Positions 52,379-61,867 of a stretch of DNA of 64,000 nt are shown here, in pieces. The notes beneath the pieces are model-generated. The model saw only the letters and a program-made list of their open reading frames with translations, had not been told where the DNA came from and made no database searches. The position numbers and the translations under genes are program-made. Source of the stretch: JAIBJN01 sp963699495. GTDB lineage: Bacteria > Actinomycetota > Thermoleophilia > Gaiellales > Gaiellaceae. The first letter of the stretch is position 1, and the number at the start of each line of letters is the position of its first letter. The stretch spans positions 60,659 through 124,658 of the forward strand of contig CAVOUB010000004.1 in NCBI GenBank assembly GCA_963699495.1. Reading direction: 5' to 3'.

Positions 52379-52489
52379 CGCTCCGCATCGAGAGAGGCTG
52401 AGGGAACCGGCCCTGTGAAGCCTCGGCAACCTGCCCCCGAAGGGCAAGGTGCCAAGCCCGGCGGGCTTCGGCCCGGAGGATGTCGAGCG
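52379..52489 (+). ncRNA. SAM riboswitch (S-box family)
   Basis: Conserved core in order: GAGAGAGGCTGAGGGA, GGCCCTGTGAAGCC, CGGCAACC, a P3 hairpin TGCCCCCGAAGGGCA, and AAGGTGCCAAGCCC. P1 is formed by CGCTC..CATC (52379-52389) with GATG..GAGCG (52479-52489), and P4 by the GCCCGGCG/CGGCCCGG-type stem. This is the SAM-I/SAM-IV sensing core. It ends 19 nt before the thrC GTG, so SAM binding probably blocks translation start rather than transcription. Confidence 0.85.
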
Positions 52490-52508
52490 AATTCCACAGG
52501 AGGCTCCC

Positions 52509-53729
52509 GTGCCCGCTACCGCACTCCGTTGCACCAACTGCGCTACCGAGCTCGAGCTCGAGGCCCTCGGCGCGTGTCCACGCTGCTTCGCGCCGCTCGA
52601 GCCCGTCTACGACCGGGAAGAGCTGAGACGAACGGCGACCCGGGAGCGCATCGCGGCCGGCCCGCCGTCGATCTGGCGCTATGCCGCGCTCCTCCCCGTC
52701 GCGCCGCCGGCCGAGCAGCGCCTCGCACCCGGCCTCACGCCGCTCGTGCGCGCGCCCCGGCTCGCCGGGGCCGTCGGCGTGCGCGAGCTCTGGCTCAAGC
52801 TGGACACGGCCAATCCGACCCACTCCTTCAAGGACCGCGTCGTCGCCGTCGCCTGCGCGAAGGCGCAGGAGCTCGGGCTGACGACGCTGGCCTGCTCGTC
52901 GACCGGCAACCTCGCCAACGCGGTCGCCGCCCGGGCTGCTGCGGAGGGGCTCGACGCCGCAGTCTTCTGCCCGGCCGACCTGGAGCCGGAGAAGCTGGTC
53001 GCCACCGCCGTCTTCGGCGCCACGCTCTACGCGGTCGACGGCACCTACGACGACTGCTCGCGGCTCACGGTCGAGCTCTCCTTCGAGCTGCCGTGGGCGT
53101 TCGTCAACGTCGGCCTGCGCACGTACTACGCGGAGGGGTCGAAGACGCTCGCCTACGAGATCGCGGAGCAGCTCGGGTGGCGGGCGCCGGACGCCGTCGT
53201 CGTCCCGATCGCGTCGGGGGCGCTCTTCTCCAGGGTCCACCGCGGCTTCGGCGAGCTGGACGACCTCGGGCTGGCCGAGGGCGGGCAGCCGCGCCTCTTC
53301 GGCGGCCAGGCCGAGGGCTGCTCGCCCGTCGCCTCGGCGTTCACAGACGACCGGCGGGTCGTTCCGGTGCGGCCGCAAACCGTCGCTCGCTCGCTCGCGA
53401 TCGGCAGCCCGGCCGACGGCGACGCGGCGGTGGCTTCGGCCCGCGAGTCCGGCGGCGCCGTCTATGCGGTCGCCGAGGACGAGATCGGGGAGAACATGGG
53501 CCTCCTGGCCGAACGGGCCGGGGTCTTCGGCGAGACCGCGGCGGGCGTCACGCTCGGCGCTCTCCTCGAGGCGGTACGGCGCGGCGAGCTGGGCGCGGAC
53601 GACGAGGTCGTGCTCCTCGTCACCGGCGACGGGCTCAAGACGCCCGAGCCTGTGGCAGGACGCCTCCAGCCGGTCGAGATCGAGGCGGACGCCGACGCGC
53701 TGCTGGAGCGGCTGGGCGCGACGGCCTGA
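52509..53729 (+). CDS. thrC: Threonine synthase with N-terminal zinc ribbon
   Basis: PLP enzyme making threonine from O-phosphohomoserine. A 406-residue protein: zinc-ribbon-like N-terminus with CTNC and CPRC (about residues 6-28), PLP lysine in NPTHSFKDRVVAVACAKA, CSSTGNLANAVAARAAAEG, VPIASGALFSRV, and C-terminal regulatory/ACT-like part. GTG 52509 is preceded by AGGAGG. The SAM riboswitch immediately upstream suggests that it is turned down when SAM is abundant, linking threonine to the methionine branch. The ribbon form is the kind seen in actinobacterial and chloroflexal enzymes. Confidence 0.9.
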   Translation: MPATALRCTNCATELELEALGACPRCFAPLEPVYDREELRRTATRERIAAGPPSIWRYAALLPVAPPAEQRLAPGLTPLVRAPRLAGAVGVRELWLKLDTANPTHSFKDRVVAVACAKAQELGLTTLACSSTGNLANAVAARAAAEGLDAAVFCPADLEPEKLVATAVFGATLYAVDGTYDDCSRLTVELSFELPWAFVNVGLRTYYAEGSKTLAYEIAEQLGWRAPDAVVVPIASGALFSRVHRGFGELDDLGLAEGGQPRLFGGQAEGCSPVASAFTDDRRVVPVRPQTVARSLAIGSPADGDAAVASARESGGAVYAVAEDEIGENMGLLAERAGVFGETAAGVTLGALLEAVRRGELGADDEVVLLVTGDGLKTPEPVAGRLQPVEIEADADALLERLGATA

Positions 53730-53739
53730 ACCGCCGTCC

Positions 53740-54943
53740 TCAGAGGATTTCCTGGGCCGACAGCGCCTCGGCCGACAGAGACTCGCGGATGACGCGGTAC
53801 TCGCCGTTCTCACGGAGCACCTCGGCGCAGAGCGGCCGCGCGTTGTAGGCTCGAGGCCATGACCCGGCAGTACGCCCCGGCCTGGCCGATCGCGAGCAGG
53901 TCGCCTGGCTCGGGGAGCGGCAGCTCGAGGCCGAGGGCGAAGAAGTCGCCCGTCTCGCAGACCGGCCCGACGACGTCCACGAGACCCCGGGGTCGTTCGT
54001 CGTCCCGGAGGAGCGAGACCGGGTGGCGCGCCCCGTAGAGCGCGGGGCGGATCAGGTCGTTCATCCCGCCGTCGCAGACGGCGATGCGCCGGCCGGGGAT
54101 GTCCTTGACGTAGAGCACGCGCGTGACGAGCGTCCCGACCGGGCCGACCAGCCAGCGCCCCGGCTCGAGGACGAGCTCGGCGCCCAGCTCGCGCGCGACG
54201 CCGGCGAGCGCCTCCGCGTACGGCTCGACCGCCGCGTCCTCTCCCCCGTCGTCGTAGGCGATGCCGAGCCCGCCCCCGACGTCCAGGTCGCGCAGGGCGA
54301 TCCCTTCCGCCTCGAGCTCGCGCCAGAGCTCCCCCGCCCGCTCGGCGGCGGCGAGCACGGGCGCCGGGTCGAGGAGCTGCGAGCCGACGTGGAACGAGAG
54401 GCCGACCGGCTCCAGGGCCGGATCGGCGGCGGCGCGCGCATAGGCGGCCCGCGCGTCTTCGAGCCCGAGACCGAACTTGCTGGCGGCCGAGCCGGTCGCC
54501 ACGTAGGCGTGCGTGTCAGCCCGGACGTCAGGGTTCAGCCTCATGGAGACCGGCGCGACGGTCCCGAGCGCGGCCGCTTCCTCCGCCACCGCATCCAGCT
54601 CGCCCAGCGACTCGACGTTGAGCATGCGGACGCCCGCGGCGAGCGCCTCCCGGATCTCGTCGCGGCGCTTGCCGACGCCCGAGAAGACGATGCGGTTCGC
54701 GGGCATCCCGGCCCGGAGGGCCTTCGCCAGCTCGCCCCCGGAGACGATGTCCGCCCCCAGACCCTCGCCGGCGGCGATCCCGACCAGCGCGAGCGCGTCG
54801 TTGGCCTTCAGCGCGTAGCAGAGGATGTGCGGCGCATCGCCGAAGGCGGCGCGGAAGCGGCGGATGCGCTCCCGGAAGAGGTCGGCGTCGTACGCGTAGA
54901 ACGGCGAGCCGACGGCGGCCGCGACGTCCTCGTAGGTAATCAC
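53740..54943 (-). CDS. lysA: Diaminopimelate decarboxylase (apparent frameshift near the C-terminus)
   Basis: Decarboxylates meso-diaminopimelate to lysine. PLP lysine in LCYALKANDALA, GLSFHVGSQLLDP, DVGGGLGIAYDDGG, substrate-site GPVCETGDFFA and GAYCRVMASS. Normally the protein continues YNARPLCAEVLRENGEYRVI; this continuation is found one frame over because of one extra base near 53851, ending at 53740. Start GTG 54943, 2 nt after the argH stop, so it is the last gene of the arg operon. Confidence 0.9.
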
Positions 54944-54945
54944 GC

Positions 54946-56191
54946 CTAGATAGTGGCCAATCGAGCCCGTGCGGCGGCGAGCGCCTCGTGCACACCGCCC
55001 GGCCCAGGGGCGCCGCGTGCGGCCACGCTGCCCTCGGCACCGGCCGCCGGGTCGAGCTCTCCCGACCTGATCGAGCCGGCGACCTGCTCGTAGGCATCCC
55101 GGAAGGGCGTGCCCCCGAGGACGAGCTCCTCAGCCGCGTCCGTGGCGAGCAGCGCCGGGTCGGAGCCGGCCTCGCCGATCCGGTCACGCTCGAACTGGAG
55201 GCCGCCGACGAGCACGGAGAGCGCGCCCAACGGCGCCGCGTACGTCCCGGCGCGCGGCGAAGACGGGCGACTTGTCCTCCTGCAGGTCCCGGTTGTAGGC
55301 GAGCGGAAGGCCCTTCACGACGGCGAGCAGCCCGGCCAGTCGTCCGATCGCCGTCCCCGCCTTCCCCCGAACGAGCTCGGCGACGTCCGGGTTGAGCTTC
55401 TGGGGCATCGCCGACGAGCCGGTCGCCGCGTCCTCCGGAAGCCGGACGAAGCCGAACTCCGCGGTGCACCAGAGGACGAGCTCCTCGCCGATCCGCGAGA
55501 GGTGGCCGAGGAGGACGGCGCACGCATACAGGTAGTCGAGCGCGAAGTCCCGGTCGGCCACGGCGTCCAGCGAGTTCCGCGCCTGCGGGCCCGGCGGCCG
55601 CGGGAGAGGCAGGGTCGAGCCGGCCAGCGCTCCCGCGCCGAGCGGGCTCGGCCCCGCCTGCTCCCGGGCCTGGGCGAAGCGGGCGAGGTCACGTTCGAGC
55701 ATCTCGACCCAGGCGAGGAGGTGGTGACCGAGCGTGACCGGTTGTGCCCGCTGAAGGTGCGTGTAGCCGGGGAAGACCGTGTCCGCCTCGCGCTCCGCGT
55801 GGTCGAGGATGGTGCCCGCGAGGTCGGCGATCTCCTCCCGAGCCTCCGTGGCCGCATGTGCGACGTAGAGCCGGAAGGCGGCCGCGACCTGGTCGTTCCG
55901 CGACCGGCCTGCGTGGATCTTGCGCCCGACCGGCCCAAGCAGGCGCTCCAGTGTCGAGTGGATGTCCTCGTCCGTGGTGACGACCAGGTGGCCCTCCTCG
56001 CGGATGGACGCGAGCCTCGCCTCCACCTCGCGCAGCTCCGTGTCGGAGAGCAGGCCCGCCTGCTGCAGCCGGCGCGCGTGGACGAGGGTGGCCTCGCAGT
56101 CGTACGGGAGGAGCTCTGCGTCGTCGCCGCGCAGGAACTCCGCGACCTCGGGAGCGAGGTCGGTCTCGACGCGCGCGGCCCAGAGGGTCAA
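54946..56191 (-). CDS. argH: Argininosuccinate lyase (apparent frameshift)
   Basis: Final step of arginine synthesis: splits argininosuccinate into arginine and fumarate. Motifs: TDEDIHSTLERLLG, HAGRSRNDQVAAAFRLY, YTHLQRAQPVTLGHHLLAW and the superfamily signature GSSAMPQKLNPDVAELVRGKAG. One extra base near 55249 splits the frame between DKSPVFAA and GALSVLVGGLQF; the remaining C-terminal part is intact to 54946. TTG 56191 overlaps the argG stop (TTGA), which explains the unusual start. Confidence 0.9.
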
Positions 56192-57390
56192 ACCGCAGCT
56201 CCCTTGCGCTGGCGCGCGGCGGCCAGCTCGGCCTCGAGCGCGGCGATCTGGACGAAGCCCTCGGCGGCCGCGTGCGGGAAGGTCTCCCCGGCGCCGTACG
56301 AGGCGAGCGTCTCCGCGTAGAGCGCCTGCGGCGACCGGCGACCGGTGACGACCGCGCCCCCGGCGCGGAGCTCGAGGCGGACCTCGCCCTCGACGAGCTC
56401 CTGCGTCGTGTCGACGAAGGCGTCGATCGCCTCGCGGAGTGGGCTGAACCAGTGCCCCTCGTAGACCAGCGTCGCCCAGCGGTCCTCGAGCCGGCGCTTC
56501 TCCTGCAGCTCGGCGCGCGTGAGGACGATGTCCTCGAGCGCCCGGTGCGCCTCGATGAGGACGAGCGCGGCGGGAGCCTCGTAGATCTCCCGGCTCTTGA
56601 TGCCGACCGCACGGTTCTCGATCATGTCGATCCGACCGATGCCGTAGGCGCCGGCGCGCTCGTTCAGCTCGGCGACGAGGTCGACGAGCCCCAGCTCCTC
56701 GCCGTCGAGCGAGATCGGCAGGCCGCCGGCGAAGCCGAGCAGGATCTCGGCCGGCTCGGGCGCCTCGTCCGGGTCGGCGGTCAGCTCGAACGCCTCCTCG
56801 GGAGGCGCGACCCACGGGTCCTCGAGGATCCCGGCCTCGATCGAGCGGCCGAGCAGGTTCGCGTCGATCGAGTAGGGGGAGGCGGCGGTCTGGGCCACCG
56901 GGATGCGCCGGCGCAGTGCGTACTCGATCTCCTCCTCGCGCGCCCAGACCCGGTCGCGGAGCGGGGCGATCACGCGCACGCCGGGGTAGTTGGCGCGCAG
57001 AGCGATCTCGAACCGAAGCTGGTCGTTGCCCTTGCCGGTGCAGCCGTGGACGACCGCGTCGGCGTCGAGCTCGCCGGCGACGGAGGCGACCGCCTCCGCG
57101 ATCACCGGCCGGGAGAGCGCCGAGACGAGCGGATACTTGCCCTCGTAGAGCGCGTTGGCCTTCAGCGCCCGAGCCACCTGGACGTTGGCGAACTCCTCGC
57201 GCAGGTCGGCGACGATGACGTCGTCCGCGCCGGCGGCTCGACCGCGCGCGACCGCCGGCTCGATCTCGACACGCTGGCCCACGTCCACGAGGACGGCCAC
57301 GACCTCGTCGAAGCCGTAGTCCTCCTTGAGCCAGGCGATCGCGCAGCTCGTGTCGAGCCCGCCGGAGAACGCCAGCACCGCGACCGTCAT
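56188..57390 (-). CDS. argG: Argininosuccinate synthase
   Basis: Ligates citrulline and aspartate with ATP. A 400-residue protein: PP-loop VLAFSGGLDTSCAIAWLKE, VHGCTGKGNDQLRFE, PYSIDANLLGRSIEAGILED, and IGRIDMIENRAVGIKSREIYEAPAA. Start ATG 57390 overlaps the argR stop (ATGA); an open frame continues upstream in argR sequence without coding character. Complete and typical. Confidence 0.96.
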   Translation of the reverse strand: MTVAVLAFSGGLDTSCAIAWLKEDYGFDEVVAVLVDVGQRVEIEPAVARGRAAGADDVIVADLREEFANVQVARALKANALYEGKYPLVSALSRPVIAEAVASVAGELDADAVVHGCTGKGNDQLRFEIALRANYPGVRVIAPLRDRVWAREEEIEYALRRRIPVAQTAASPYSIDANLLGRSIEAGILEDPWVAPPEEAFELTADPDEAPEPAEILLGFAGGLPISLDGEELGLVDLVAELNERAGAYGIGRIDMIENRAVGIKSREIYEAPAALVLIEAHRALEDIVLTRAELQEKRRLEDRWATLVYEGHWFSPLREAIDAFVDTTQELVEGEVRLELRAGGAVVTGRRSPQALYAETLASYGAGETFPHAAAEGFVQIAALEAELAAARQRKGAAV

Positions 57391-57854
57391 GCCGCTCCCT
57401 CGAGCAGGTGCTCGCGCAACTCGTCGCACAGCTCGGCGCCGGCGACGCCCTCGCGCACCACCACCAGCACGGTGTTCTCGCCCGCGATCGTCCCCGCGAT
57501 CCGCGGATGGCCGGAGTCGTCCAGCGCGTAGGCGAGCGGCGCCGCGTACCCGCGCGGCGTGGTCACGACGACGATGTTGGCGCTCGACTCGACACTCAGC
57601 GCCCACCGCCGCAGGGCGGGGCCGAGGCCGCCGAGGCGATCTGCGTCGGGCGCCCCCTCGGGCGCGTAGACGAGGCTCCCGTCGGATCCTCGCACCTTGG
57701 TCAGCCCGAGCTCGTGGATGTCACGGGAAACCGTGGTCTGGACGACCTCGTGACCGGCCTCGCGCAGGGCGTTGACGAGCTCCTCCTGCGTCGAGATCTG
57801 GCGTTCGCGGACGAGCCGCAGGATGGCGCCCTGACGGCGGGTCTTGTCGGTCAT
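57387..57854 (-). CDS. argR: Arginine repressor ArgR
   Basis: A 155-residue hexameric repressor: N-terminal winged helix with ISTQEELVNALREAGHEVVQTTVSRDIHELGLTKV, C-terminal arginine-binding/oligomerisation domain with PLAYALDDSGHPRIAGTIAGENTVLVV. ATG 57854 overlaps the argD stop. Being encoded inside the operon it represses, it likely autoregulates through the tandem boxes at 61793-61827. Confidence 0.94.
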   Translation of the reverse strand: MTDKTRRQGAILRLVRERQISTQEELVNALREAGHEVVQTTVSRDIHELGLTKVRGSDGSLVYAPEGAPDADRLGGLGPALRRWALSVESSANIVVVTTPRGYAAPLAYALDDSGHPRIAGTIAGENTVLVVVREGVAGAELCDELREHLLEGAA

Positions 57855-58987
57855 GCAAGCACCTCCCGGAGGATGTCGAGGGCCTCGTCCACCTCCGCCC
57901 GCTCGATCGTGAGCGGGGGCGTGAGACGGAGTACACGTTCTCCGGCGGACGTCACGAGGAGGCCCTGCTCCAGGCACTCAGCCACCACCGGCGGTGCCGG
58001 TCGGTCGAGCTCGGCGCCGACGAGGAGGCCTAGGCCGCGTACCTCCCGGACGGCGCCGAGCCCGCCGAGCCCGGCCCGCAGTTCCTCGCCGCGCTGCCGC
58101 ACGCCGGCGAGGAAGTCGTCGTCGATCGCGTCGCACACCGCGCAGGCCGCGGCGCAGGCGACCGGGTTGCCACCGAACGTCGAGGCGTGGTCGCCGGGCG
58201 CGAACGCACCCGCGACCTCTTCGGAGACGAGCAGGCAGCCGAGCGGCAACCCGTTGGCGAGACCCTTCGCCAGCGTGACGAGGTCGGGACGGACGCCCGC
58301 CTGCTCCCAGGCGAAGAACGTGCCCGTCCTCCCCACGCCGGTCTGGATCTCGTCGAACGCGAGCAGCGCGCCCACGTCGGCGGCAGCCTGCGCCGCCGCC
58401 TGCACGAACTCCGGCTCGAGCGGCACGACGCCGCCCTCCCCCAGCACGGGTTCGAGGAGCACGAGCCCGGTGTCGGGGCCGATCACGGCCGAGAGCGACT
58501 CGACGTCGTTCGGCCGCGCGAAGCGCACCGGCCCGGGGAGCGGCTCGAAAGCCTGCCGCTTCGCCGGCTGACCGGTGACGGCCAAGGCGCCGAGGGTACG
58601 CCCGTGGAAGGAGCCCTCCAACGCGACCCAGGCGGGCTTACCTTCCGCCTTTCGCGCGTACTTGAGAGCCGCTTCCACCGCCTCGGCGCCCGAGTTGCAG
58701 AAAAACGCCTCCGCCCCGCCGAACCGCTCGGAGAGGCGATCCGCGAGCGCGGCCATCGGCTCGGTCCAGTAGAGGTTCGAGACGTGCCAGAGCCGGTCGA
58801 GCTGCCGGTGGGCCGCCGCCGTGACTTCCGGATGGCCGTGGCCGAGCCCGACGACCGCGATCCCTGCGGCGAAGTCCAGGTAGGCCGCGCCGTCGTCCGC
58901 CGTCAGCCGCGCACCGTCGCCGTCGACGAACGTCACCCCGAAGCGGGCGTAGGTCGGGAGGACCGGGGCCTGCGCCACGCGGCTCAC
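57851..58987 (-). CDS. argD: Acetylornithine aminotransferase
   Basis: PLP class III aminotransferase converting N-acetylglutamate semialdehyde to N-acetylornithine. A 378-residue protein with FAAGIAVVGLGHGHPEV, AFFCNSGAEAVEAALKYARKA, FHGRTLGALAVTGQ, LLAFDEIQTGVGRTGTFFAW, and PLP lysine in LAKGLANGLPLG. Start overlaps argB by 4 nt. It may also serve lysine synthesis (succinyl-DAP aminotransferase activity), as lysA is in the same operon. Confidence 0.94.
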   Translation of the reverse strand: MSRVAQAPVLPTYARFGVTFVDGDGARLTADDGAAYLDFAAGIAVVGLGHGHPEVTAAAHRQLDRLWHVSNLYWTEPMAALADRLSERFGGAEAFFCNSGAEAVEAALKYARKAEGKPAWVALEGSFHGRTLGALAVTGQPAKRQAFEPLPGPVRFARPNDVESLSAVIGPDTGLVLLEPVLGEGGVVPLEPEFVQAAAQAAADVGALLAFDEIQTGVGRTGTFFAWEQAGVRPDLVTLAKGLANGLPLGCLLVSEEVAGAFAPGDHASTFGGNPVACAAACAVCDAIDDDFLAGVRQRGEELRAGLGGLGAVREVRGLGLLVGAELDRPAPPVVAECLEQGLLVTSAGERVLRLTPPLTIERAEVDEALDILREVLA

Positions 58988-59652
58988 GGCAGGACCACCG
59001 TCTCGCCGATCTCGGCGTGCACGCCCGAGCGCACGGCCCGCACGGCCGCGCGGAGCTTCGGCACGATCCCGCCCTCGAACGAGCCGTCGTCGAGCAGTCG
59101 GTCGGCCTCGTCGGCCTCGATCGAGGGGAGGAGGGCTCCCTCGACGAGAACGCCGGGGACATCGGTGAGGAAGAGAAGCCGCTCCGCGCCAAGCCCGACG
59201 GCCAGCGCCCAGGCCGCCTCATCGGCGTTGACGTTCAGCGGTCCCCGCGCCAGCGGCGCAATCACCGGGATCCGCCCCGAGGCGAGCGCCGCGGAAACAG
59301 CCGGGGGGCTGCTGGGCAGCGGCTCGCCGACGAGGCCGAGCTTGGAGATCTGTCGTGCTTCGAGGCCGATCTCGTCGCCCATGAGGCCGACGGCGTCGGG
59401 CGCCAGGGCCGCGCACAGCCTCGCGTTGACGCCGGCCAGCGACTCGCGGACGACCGCGAGCGCGGCCTCCTCGGTCACGCGCCGCCCGTGGATGAAGCGC
59501 ACGGCCAGCCCGAGCCGCTCCATCTCGGCAGAGATCTGCGGGCCCGCGCCGTGGACGACGCACATCTGCCGGCCGTACGCGCGGAGGGCCCGCACCCCGG
59601 AGGCCGCCACGGCCGCGACGGCGCCACCGCACTTGACGACGACGAGGCTCAC
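58984..59652 (-). CDS. argB: Acetylglutamate kinase (short form)
   Basis: Phosphorylates N-acetylglutamate. GTG 59652 overlaps the argJ stop. Motifs: VVVKCGGAVAAV, VVHGAGPQISAEMERLGL (HGGGP variant HGAGP), RFIHGRRVTEEAALAVV, PVIAPLARGPLNVNADEAAWALA and LLFLTDVPGVL. With 222 residues it is 40-80 shorter than usual ArgB, mainly because the region after the P-loop strand is compact. No N-terminal arginine-sensing helix extension is visible. Confidence 0.88.
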   Translation of the reverse strand: MSLVVVKCGGAVAAVAASGVRALRAYGRQMCVVHGAGPQISAEMERLGLAVRFIHGRRVTEEAALAVVRESLAGVNARLCAALAPDAVGLMGDEIGLEARQISKLGLVGEPLPSSPPAVSAALASGRIPVIAPLARGPLNVNADEAAWALAVGLGAERLLFLTDVPGVLVEGALLPSIEADEADRLLDDGSFEGGIVPKLRAAVRAVRSGVHAEIGETVVLP

Positions 59653-60803
59653 GTCGAGTACTCCGCGTTGATCCGAACGTAGTCGTAGGTGAGGTCGGAC
59701 GCGAGGTAGGCCGCAGACCCCGCCCCGAGCCCGAGCTCCAGGTCGACCGCGAGCAGCGGACCGTCCAGGGAGGGCGTCCCCCCGAGCGGCGAGCCGGCGG
59801 CGAAGACGGTCGTCCCGTTGAACGCGAGGTGGACGCGCGCGGTCTCGAGCTGGGCGAAGCCGCCGTTGAACGGCGCGGAGCCGGCGGCCGCGAGCACGCG
59901 GCCCCAGTTCGGGTCGCGGCCGAACGCAGCCGTCTTCACGAGCGGCGACGTGGCGACGCGACGGGCGATCGCAGCAGCCTCGCGATCGTCGGCCGCCCCG
60001 GAGACGCGTACCTCGATCAGCACGGTCTTCCCCTCGCCGTCCTCCACAACCTGGCGGGCGAGGCTCGCGCAGACCTCGTGGAGCGCCGCCGCGAAGGCGT
60101 CGTCGTCGCGCGCGGCGCCGGAAGCGCCGTTGGCGAGCAGCACGACGGCGTCGTTCGTGGAGCACTCGCCGTCCACGGAGATGCGGTTGAAGGTGGACTC
60201 GACGGCCGGCCGCAGGAACGCCTCCGCCTCGCCGGGCGCGAGCGGGTAGTCGGTCGTGACGACCGCCAGCATCGTCGCGAGCGCAGGGTGGATCATGCCG
60301 GCGCCCTTCGCCATCCCGCCGACGACGAAAACGCCGTCGCCGGCGACCGCCTCCTTCGCCCGTGTGTCGGTGGTGAGTATCGCCTCGGCGGCATCGCCGC
60401 CTCCGTCCGACGAGAGCGCGGCGGCCGCCTGCTCGAGGCCGTCGCGAACCCGATCCAGCGGCAGGTGCACGCCGATCACGCCCGTGGAGAGGACGACGAC
60501 CTCCTCGACGCGCAGGTCGAGAAGCAACGCAGCGTCTGCCGCGGTGGCGACCGCGTCGAGCTCACCTCGTTCGCCGGTCGCCGCGTTGGCGACGCCCGAG
60601 TTGATCACCACCGCCTGGGGCTGGGCAACGGCGAGATGCGCCCTCGAGACACGCACGGGTGCCGCCTGCACCCGATTGGTGGTGAACATTCCGGCCCCGA
60701 CGGCCGGAGGGACCGACCGCAGAAGGGCGAGGTCGCGCCGTGCGCGGCGGATCCCGCACTCGACCCCGCTCGCAATGAAGCCCCTGGCAGCGGTGACGCT
60801 CAT
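59649..60803 (-). CDS. argJ: Bifunctional ornithine acetyltransferase / N-acetylglutamate synthase
   Basis: Recycles the acetyl group from acetylornithine to glutamate. A 384-residue protein with GFIASGVECGIRRARRDLALL, FTTNRVQAAPVRVSRAHLA, NSGVANAATGERG, the autocleavage site in DGECSTNDAVVLLANG (Thr nucleophile after Ser), and C-terminal TYDYVRINAEYST. Complete, with 4-nt overlaps with argC upstream and argB downstream. Confidence 0.95.
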   Translation of the reverse strand: MSVTAARGFIASGVECGIRRARRDLALLRSVPPAVGAGMFTTNRVQAAPVRVSRAHLAVAQPQAVVINSGVANAATGERGELDAVATAADAALLLDLRVEEVVVLSTGVIGVHLPLDRVRDGLEQAAAALSSDGGGDAAEAILTTDTRAKEAVAGDGVFVVGGMAKGAGMIHPALATMLAVVTTDYPLAPGEAEAFLRPAVESTFNRISVDGECSTNDAVVLLANGASGAARDDDAFAAALHEVCASLARQVVEDGEGKTVLIEVRVSGAADDREAAAIARRVATSPLVKTAAFGRDPNWGRVLAAAGSAPFNGGFAQLETARVHLAFNGTTVFAAGSPLGGTPSLDGPLLAVDLELGLGAGSAAYLASDLTYDYVRINAEYST

Positions 60804-61789
60804 ACGAGGACTCCCGGCAGCCGCAGGCCCTCGTCAACCGGGAGCCCGAGCGCAAGATTCGCGTTCTGAACCGCCTGGCCGGCGGCCCCCTTGCCCAGGT
60901 TGTCGAGCGCGCAGATCACGATCGTTCGCCCCGTCGCCTGGTCCTCGAAGACCCCGATCTCGGCCGCATCCGTTGCCTGCACGCGCGCGAGCTGCGGCGC
61001 GACGCCCTCGGGGAGGACGACGACCGCGTGGCTCTCGGCGTAGGCCTCCTCCAGCAGCGCGCGCAGGTCACCCTCGAGGGCCTTGACGTAGCAGGTGGCG
61101 ACGAGACCGCGCTTGACGGGCAAGAGGTGCGGAACGAAGCAGACCGGGAAGCCGAGCGCCTGCTCGATCTCGGCCGCATGCTGGTGCCGTCCGACCTTGT
61201 AGGGCGTCAGGTTCTCGAGCACGTGGCCCGCGTGCGACTCGGGCTTGAGCGCACGGCCGGCCCCGGAGACTCCCGACTTCGCGTCCACGACGACGCTCTC
61301 CGGATCGAGGACGCCGGCGAGCGGGGCCAGCGCCAGGAGCACCGCGGTCGCGTAACACCCGGGGTTCGCGACGAGCCTCCCCTGGGGCGGGAAGAGCTCC
61401 GGGACGGCATAGCTCCACTCATCGAGCCCGGCCGCATGCGGGTGGACGAAGCCGTACCACTGCTCGTATGCGCGCTCCGCCCGCAGGCGGTGGCCGCCCG
61501 AGAGGTCGACGACGACACCCTCCGAGGGAGGATCGATGCCCGCTGCCTCCTCGTGGCCCAGGCAGAGGAAGGTGACGTCCACATCGGCGGCGAGCGCCTC
61601 CTCGTTGGAGACGAACGCGGGCGCAGAAGAGGCTCCGTTCCGGCTCAGCCGTGGATCGAGGGCGCTCGCCGGCTGCCCGGCGAGGGAGTCCGAGCCGAGC
61701 GCCGCCAGCTCGAGGCCCGGATGTGCGAGCACGCGGTCGAGCGTCTCTTGCCCGGAATAGCCGGCCGTCCCGAGGATTGATGCGCGCAT
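60800..61789 (-). CDS. argC: N-acetyl-gamma-glutamyl-phosphate reductase
   Basis: NADPH-dependent reduction in arginine synthesis. A 329-residue protein: N-terminal Rossmann start RASILGTAGYSGQETLDRVLAHP, catalytic cysteine in LVANPGCYATAVLLALAPL, and KPESHAGHVLENLTPYKVGRHQHAAEIEQAL with PYKVGRHxH. ATG 61789 is only 3 nt from the proximal ARG box; the open frame upstream is antisense to clpS. First gene of the argCJBDRGH-lysA operon. Confidence 0.96.
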   Translation of the reverse strand: MRASILGTAGYSGQETLDRVLAHPGLELAALGSDSLAGQPASALDPRLSRNGASSAPAFVSNEEALAADVDVTFLCLGHEEAAGIDPPSEGVVVDLSGGHRLRAERAYEQWYGFVHPHAAGLDEWSYAVPELFPPQGRLVANPGCYATAVLLALAPLAGVLDPESVVVDAKSGVSGAGRALKPESHAGHVLENLTPYKVGRHQHAAEIEQALGFPVCFVPHLLPVKRGLVATCYVKALEGDLRALLEEAYAESHAVVVLPEGVAPQLARVQATDAAEIGVFEDQATGRTIVICALDNLGKGAAGQAVQNANLALGLPVDEGLRLPGVLV

Positions 61790-61792
61790 TGT

Positions 61793-61827
61793 CTGCGTAT
61801 TATGCAGATTCCTGCGTAAGATGCGCA
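61793..61827 (-). promoter_or_regulatory. Tandem ARG boxes (ArgR operator) before argC
   Basis: Two imperfect palindromes on the same helix face: CTGCGTATTATGCAG (61793-61807) and CTGCGTAAGATGCGCA (61812-61827), separated by 4 nt, i.e. 19-nt repeat spacing. The TGCxTA/TATGCA character matches Gram-positive/actinobacterial ARG boxes, which occur as adjacent pairs. Both lie between argC and clpS. Confidence 0.75.
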
Positions 61828-61867
61828 CGGTTCGATGCCGAGGCCTGCGGCTGGGCACAATCTGGGC

